Shown piece after piece: positions 8,002-12,500 of a stretch of 12,500 nucleotides of DNA. Below the pieces are notes generated by a model. It made no database searches and was not told the origin of the DNA. It worked only from the letters and a program-made list of their open reading frames with translations. The DNA comes from Penaeus vannamei (taxonomy: Eukaryota; Arthropoda; Malacostraca; Decapoda; Penaeidae): assembly GCF_042767895.1 (NCBI RefSeq), contig NC_091565.1, forward strand, positions 37,242,350 through 37,254,849. The letters run 5' to 3'. Both the position numbers and the translations under genes were made by a program. Position 1 is the stretch's first letter; every line of letters starts with the position of its first letter.

Positions 8002-9288
8002 AACAATGCTTTCCATGCTTAGCGGTCTCGACTTTGGAAACACCCGTAATGACCTCAGTAGAAATCTTTAAATGTGGTTTCGAGTTCAACAATTAATTCC
8101 ACGCTTAGTGGTCTCTATGAGTTACTGTACACAATGGCATCCCAGTCTCGACTTTGGAAACACCCGTAATGACCTCAGTAGAAACCTTTAAATGTGGTTT
8201 CGAACTTAAGAATGTTATTCATGCTTAGTGGTCTCTATGTCTTACCATAATTAATGGTATCCCAGTCTCGACTTTAGAAACACCCGTAATGACCTCAGTA
8301 GAAATCTTTAAACTGGTTTCGAATTCGACAACTTTTTTTATGCTTAGCGATCTCTGTGACTTACTGTACACAATGGTATTTCAGTCTCTACTTTGGAAAC
8401 ACCCGTAATGACCTCAGTAGAAACCTTTAAATGCGGTTTCGTATTTGACAATGTATTCCATGCTTAGCGGTCTCTCGGATTTACCGTGCACAATGGTATC
8501 CCAGTCTCGACTTTGGAAACACCCGTAATGACCTCAGTAGAAACCTTTAAATCTAGTTTCGAATTCGACAATATTTTCCATGTTTAGCAGTCTATGATTA
8601 ATTTACTGTACATAATGGTATCCCAGTCTCGACTTTGGAAACACCCGTAATGACCTCAGTAGAAATCTTTAAATGTGGTTTCGAAGGCGACAATGATTTA
8701 CATGCTTAGCGGTCTCTTGGATATACCGTGCACAATGATATCTGTCTCGACTTTGGAAACACCCGTAATGACCTCAGTAGAAATCTTTAAATCTGGTTTC
8801 GAATTTGACAATTATTTCCATGCTTAGTGGTCTCTATGATTTGCCGAGTACAATGGTATCCCAGTCTCGACTTTGGATACACCCGCAATGACTTCAGTAG
8901 AAACCTTTAAATGTGGTTTCGAATTCGACAACGTTTTTTATGCTTAGCGATCTCTGTGAGTTACTGTACACAATGGTGTTTTAGTCTCGACTTTGGAAAC
9001 ACCCGTAATGACCTCAGTAGAAACCTTTAAATCTAGTTTCGAATTCGACAATATTTTCCATGTTTAGCAGTCTATGATTAATTTACCGTACATAATGGTA
9101 TCCCAGTCTCGACTTTGGAAACACCCGCAATGACCTCAGTAGAAACCTTTAAATCTAGTTTCGAATTCGACAATATTTTCTATGTTTAGCAGTCTATGAT
9201 TAATTTACCGTACTTAATGGTATCCCAGTCTCGACTTTGGAAACACCCGCAATGACCTTAGTAGAAACCTTTAAATGTGGTTTCGAAT
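8002..9288. repeat. About 120-bp satellite array, 11 monomers
   Basis: The block CACCCGTAATGACCTCAG (or a variant) starts at 8041, 8161, 8281, 8400, 8520, 8642, 8760, 8880, 9000, 9122 and 9244, giving periods of 118-122 bases. About 58 bases (from GTCTCGACTTTGG through GGTTTCGA) are highly conserved between monomers. The other half varies in sequence and length. Monomers fall into subtypes by the variable half; for example those starting 8520, 9000 and 9122 share TTTAGCAGTCTATGATTAA. The first monomer lacks the middle of the variable half and the last stops after GGTTTCGAA. No coding frame runs through the array. Confidence 0.95.
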
Positions 9289-9339
9289 GCTTCCCATGTT
9301 GAAGGCACAAAGCCCATGAGAGAACAAACGCACGCTTTG

Positions 9340-9496
9340 ATTGGAAGGATTAATTAAAAGACCGCTTGTGATTGGTTATCTATTTTGATATCTCTCTATG
9401 CCCTTTGTAACTGATGTCTCGAAATAAGTCGATTTCGCGAAGCCATGCGCTATTAATCATGATTGGCTCTAACGGACACTGGCCGAATTTATATAT
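9340..9496 (+). promoter_or_regulatory. Candidate core promoter: three inverted CCAAT boxes and a TATA-like element
   Basis: TGATTGG occurs ending at 9344, 9375 and 9466; each is an inverted CCAAT box with the same TG flank. TTTATATAT follows at 9488-9496. The order and distance resemble a TATA promoter with NF-Y sites on the plus strand. No downstream gene is recognised, so this is inference from motifs. Confidence 0.35.
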
Positions 9497-9581
9497 CTCT
9501 GACCCACGCGTGCGGCCCCTCAAAACCCAACCGCACATCCGTCGTATATGTATATGAAGCAACCCAGACCGTGAATGTACA

Positions 9582-9614
9582 GACACGTACGTCCATAACT
9601 CCAGCGTACGTGTC
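9582..9614. repeat. 10-bp inverted repeat with ACGTG cores
   Basis: GACACGTACG (9582-9591) and CGTACGTGTC (9605-9614) are exact reverse complements with a 13-base spacer. Each arm carries an ACGTG core. Confidence 0.7.
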
Positions 9615-9760
9615 CTTAACTCTTGAACCCGCACGTAAATGTGGCACGCACGCCCATCCAGACGCCGCCCAGAACCGCTGTCTAATGGAACCGCAACTCT
9701 TTTCCAGATCAAAGAGCGTTGCATGGGCGCGCTCCATCTAAACTCGGAGGCTCCTCGCTA

Positions 9761-10110
9761 TAACTTTGTCAATAATAATAAAAATGACACCCGGGCATCA
9801 AAACTTTGTCCGTTTCGGAGTTCAAAAAAAGAGAAATAGCTCGGAGGGGAGAAGAAATAATAATAATAAAAAAAGAGTAGGTACGAAGTTTATGTATAAC
9901 AAAAAAAATCAATCGGTTTCTAACGTTATCTTTAGACTAAATTATAACAATTAATTCGCCTATGTACATTTGTGGCCTTCACTGTTATTTACTATGTTTA
10001 TTAATACATTAATAATAGATTTTTTGTCATACTAATGACGTGTATTTATATTTCTATCAGAGAAGTTACTGCATTATCAGATAAAGAAAAGGGAAAAAAA
10101 GAAATGTGAC
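9761..10110. other. AT-rich unique sequence, no gene
   Basis: AATAAT and A-rich stretches to about 9960, then ordinary AT-rich unique sequence. An open frame in the plus direction ends at 9839 but has no recognised motif. Nothing else is supported. Confidence 0.55.
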
Positions 10111-10304
10111 TATTTGCGTTTCTTTATTTATTTTTTTCTTTCTTTTTTTTCTTTTTCTTTTTTTCTTTATTTTTTGATAATTTCCTTTTATCATTTAAGC
10201 ATCTGGTGTTTTTTTTTTCTTTTTCTTCTTTCTTTCTACTTTTTCTTTTTCGAACATTCTCACGTTCTATGTAGCTCTCCTATCCATATTCCCTTCTTTG
10301 GTAT
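10111..10304. repeat. T-rich low-complexity tract
   Basis: Mostly T with C and short TTTTTCTTT repeats. Phe-rich translations are compositional. Confidence 0.8.
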
Positions 10305-10331
10305 ATAGATTAGATAGGTAGGTAGATAGAC

Positions 10332-10364
<33 letters not shown>

Positions 10365-10740
10365 TTAGATTTAGATAGGCAGATAGATAGATAGATTAGA
10401 TTAAATTAGAGAGAGAGGGATTAGATTAGATAGGTAGGTAGGTAGATAGAGAGAGAGAGAAAGAGATTAGATAAGATAAGTAGATAGATAGATTAGATTA
10501 AATTAGATAGAGAGAGAGAGATTAGATTAGATAGGTAGATAGATTAGATTAAATAAGAGAGAGAGATTAGAATAGATGAGATTAGATAGAGAGATAGATT
10601 AGATTAAATCAGATGGAGAGAGAGAGACAGGTAGATAGATAGAGAGTGAGAGAGAGAGAGAGAGAGGTAAAGTGGGAGACATACAGATAGAAAGAGAGAG
10701 AGAGAGAGATAAAGAGCGAGACAGACAGACAGACAGACAG
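10305..10740. repeat. GATA/GATTA/GA compound microsatellite
   Basis: Blocks of GATAGGTAGGTA, GA dinucleotides and GATTAGATTAAATTAGA recur in the same order several times (for example near 10395, 10490 and 10540), so a higher-order unit of irregular length is present. It ends with GA runs and a short (ACAG)n near 10720-10740. Confidence 0.93.
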
Positions 10741-11018
10741 AGGGAACAACACACAAAATAGGTTTCAAAATTAATTCCCTTTGTGAATAAATTTTCTCCT
10801 CCGAACTTTCACTCTCCCTGAATCCTGCATCAAACATCCTCCCTTTACCCCCCCCCCTTCCCCCCCCTCCTCCCCCTCGCCAACGAAATCTTCAACAGAA
10901 CACCACTTTATCCTCTTGTACACCAGGCCGAGACTGCGCTACTTAAAAGGCTTGTTCTTTATCCCTCTCTTACTGAAGAATTCATAAAACACATGAAAGT
11001 TTATTTTTGCTTTTGTTT
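10741..11018. other. Unique sequence with a C-run block
   Basis: Mixed unique sequence. C runs at 10841-10843, 10848-10857, 10860-10867 and 10872-10876 form a G-quadruplex-type pattern on the minus strand. No gene was recognised on either strand. Confidence 0.55.
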
Positions 11019-11099
11019 TTCTTTTTTTTTTCAGGGCAAACATGACGAAATTCCTAACGTTGCGTCTGCCTAGATTTTTTTTTTTTTTCTTTCATTAAA
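11019..11099 (+). other. Possible 3' splice acceptor with a short downstream frame
   Basis: A long T-rich pyrimidine tract ends in TTTCAG at 11034. The frame that begins directly after it reads GKHDEIPNVASA and then stops at 11071-11073. ATTAAA, a variant poly(A) signal, lies at about 11095-11100. This has the layout of a terminal exon but could be chance in a T-rich region; no donor partner was found. Confidence 0.2.
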
Positions 11100-11164
11100 T
11101 CTTATCGTAAATTTGAATTAAGGTGAGTTTGATGGTGATTCTGGTCGAAAATCGCCTCTTTGAT

Positions 11165-11495
11165 ATAAAGTTGATGATGAAAATGATGGTGAGGATAATG
11201 AGGATTATTGTAATCCTTGACTATGTTATTATTACTAGTATTACTGTTATTATTACCATAATTATCATTATCATTGTTATGAATATAGATTTCATTACTA
11301 TCATTATTTGTTATTATTATCATTCTTATTATCATTATTATTATTATCATTTTTATTGTTATCATTATCATCATTCTCATTTTATTGTTATCATTATTAT
11401 TATCATTTTTATTCTTATCATTATTATTATTATCATTTTATTGTTGTCATTATCATTATTATCAATATTACTATCATTATCATTCTTAACGATAA
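11165..11495. repeat. ATT/ATC trinucleotide tract
   Basis: GATGAT and GAGGAT units at the left, then ATT and ATC triplets to about 11490. Ile/Tyr/Phe/Leu-rich open frames are triplet translations. Confidence 0.93.
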
Positions 11496-12090
11496 CAACT
11501 TTTCCTTTTACGATATCAACACAGCGTCTAACGATACCGGAGAGACGTGCTGTGCTATAAGGTCTATATTAGTACATGTCTCGCTACTTCGGAATTCTGC
11601 GCAGCTTTGGGGGGATAAGGCCTATGACGTCACTAGGCGTGGGAAGGAGATCATAGAAAACGGAAGCAAATGAGCACATACTTAAGTAATTCTAGATGCC
11701 GGCACGTTGAACGATTTGCATATTGGACAGATTTTACAAGTGATGATTATCAATGATTGTTTGTAGGTCTATATCGCATATTTTACGTGAAATCAGTTAT
11801 GTAATTCTCATGCTGCAGCTTAGATAATGAATAATAAAGAAGTAAAATAAACAAAGAAATCGTGGCACATTTAAACTCTAAATGAACTTGTATAGACTTA
11901 TATGAACTCATACATGCTGTGGGTAAGATGCCACTACGATTCGAGCGCTAGAACCTGTTATTTAATTGGATAATGTATTTTCGTGATTAATGTAATACAA
12001 TCAGTAACAACGAAAATGGATACATAAGATAGATCTTCAGAGGGGAGATCATAGTGCACATTCGACGAATACCGGCGCATATTCTATATC
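11496..12090. other. Unique sequence, no gene recognised
   Basis: About 600 bases without repeats. The plus frame from 11529 to the stop at 11671-11673 is open for about 48 codons and ends RRGKEIIENGSK, but no domain or splice-site pair supports it. A TGACGTCA palindrome lies at 11625-11632. The right half is AT-rich and has no visible features. Confidence 0.55.
11625..11632. promoter_or_regulatory. Perfect CRE-type palindrome TGACGTCA, flanked by a second inverted repeat
   Basis: TGACGTCA is the full CREB/ATF consensus. It is flanked by GCCTA (11620-11624) and TAGGC (11634-11638), which are reverse complements. No promoter elements are clear nearby. Confidence 0.4.
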
Positions 12091-12276
12091 CATTTGTTTT
12101 TTTATTATTATTTTCTATTTTTCATTTTTTTTATTTTTTTTATTTTATTATTATTATTATTTTTTTTTTGCCCAGACTTTTTTTTCTTTTATTAGGAAAT
12201 ATTACGATCTTCTTCTATATCATTACATGTGCTGGGTTTCAGTTGTGTTTTACATCATAGGCATTCGTCCCATGCC
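12091..12276. repeat. T-rich and ATT-rich low-complexity stretch
   Basis: T runs and ATT triplets to about 12170, then a short unique piece. The hydrophobic open frame here is compositional. Confidence 0.7.
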
Positions 12277-12500
12277 GTAATAAATCTATCTATCTATTTA
12301 CCTATTCATTTATCTATCACTTTTATCCATTTTATCAATATATCTATCGATCTATCTGTCTATCTAATCTACTTATCTATCGATCTATCTGTCTATCTAA
12401 TCTACTTATCTATCGATCTATCTGTCTATCTAATCTACTTATCTATCGATCTATCTGTCTATCTAATCTACTTATCTATCGATCTATCTGTCTATTTAAT
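12277..12500. repeat. TATC microsatellite with a 33-bp repeat running off the window
   Basis: Degenerate TATC units lead into a regular 33-base repeat (TATCGATCTATCTGTC then TATCTAATCTACT). Starts of TATCTAAT are at 12361, 12394, 12427, 12460 and 12493 (the last reads TATTTAAT). Copies are nearly identical, and the array continues past the right end. Confidence 0.95.

Larger units (their letters stand above)
9289..9760. other. Unique block next to the satellite, promoter-like motifs
   Basis: Non-repetitive and GC-richer than the flanks. It contains three ATTGG (inverted CCAAT) motifs, a TATA-like element, a CACGCGTG palindrome, a 10-bp inverted repeat and clustered RCGTG motifs. Overlapping open frames on both strands (9463-9741 plus, 9380-9724 minus) have no recognisable domain and cannot both be genes. 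A promoter with a 5' exon is possible but not established. Confidence 0.5.

Noticed and set aside
7892..8092. 66-codon minus frame with CCKHC, possible zinc knuckle
   Set aside because: The Cys/His spacing does not fit the C-x2-C-x4-H-x4-C knuckle, and part of the frame is satellite sequence.
8041..9260. tRNA-type B box (GGTTTCGAATTC) in each satellite monomer
   Set aside because: It differs from the GGTTCGANTCC consensus at two positions, varies between monomers, and no A box lies at normal distance; a tRNA-derived origin is not supported.
9380..9741. Overlapping 114-codon minus and 92-codon plus frames
   Set aside because: Both strands are open over the same bases without domain, splice or conservation evidence; short frames are expected in GC-richer sequence.

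Overview
This is eukaryotic, non-bacterial DNA dominated by tandem repeats. By my hand tally about half of the window is tandem repeat: compound dinucleotide, tetranucleotide and trinucleotide microsatellites, several minisatellites and two satellite blocks. The density and the long pure CT, GT/CA, AT, GATA and ATT/ATC tracts resemble decapod crustacean (especially penaeid shrimp) genomes. That host assignment is an inference; no sequence search was possible.

One real gene fragment is supported. It runs on the minus strand as two short exons, 3174 to 3018 and 1862 to 1761, each with a good acceptor and donor and both meeting at phase 0. Together they encode a Pro/Ser/Thr-rich linker and then three CxxC pairs spaced C-x2-C-x12-C-x2-C-x4-C-x2-C. 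This is the first three quarters of the FYVE-type zinc finger of presynaptic active-zone scaffolds (RIM family; the arthropod Piccolo-RIM-related protein Fife is the best guess). The last CxxC must lie in an exon beyond the left edge. Upstream exons are probably beyond the right edge or hidden in unrecognised unique sequence.

Layout from left to right: AT/GT and TATC microsatellites (1-325); a composite minisatellite that ends exactly at the exon 5' splice site (326-1760); exon (1761-1862); intron with a long purine-rich tract and an AT/GT tract (1863-3017); exon (3018-3174); GATA and CA/AT/GT microsatellites (3234-3960); unique and T-rich sequence with two CpG-richer stretches (3961-5227); CT and CT/CA tracts (5228-5989); unique sequence with a GATA-containing hairpin (5990-6190); ATT/ATC tract (6190-6690); CT and CTTCT tracts (6873-7165); a 36-bp AT-rich satellite (7261-7880); an approximately 120-bp satellite of 11 monomers (8002-9288); a unique block with promoter-like motifs (9289-9760); A-rich and T-rich stretches, a GATA/GA tract, unique sequence, an ATT/ATC tract, unique sequence, and a TATC tract with a 33-bp repeat running off the right end.

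Most long open frames in the window are translations of microsatellites and are not genes. No rRNA, tRNA, CRISPR array, transposase or reverse transcriptase was recognised, and no previously undescribed multi-gene system was found. The most interesting signals are the array of 5' splice-site-like sequences directly downstream of the zinc-finger exon, the half-conserved 120-bp satellite, and the promoter-like unique block next to it.
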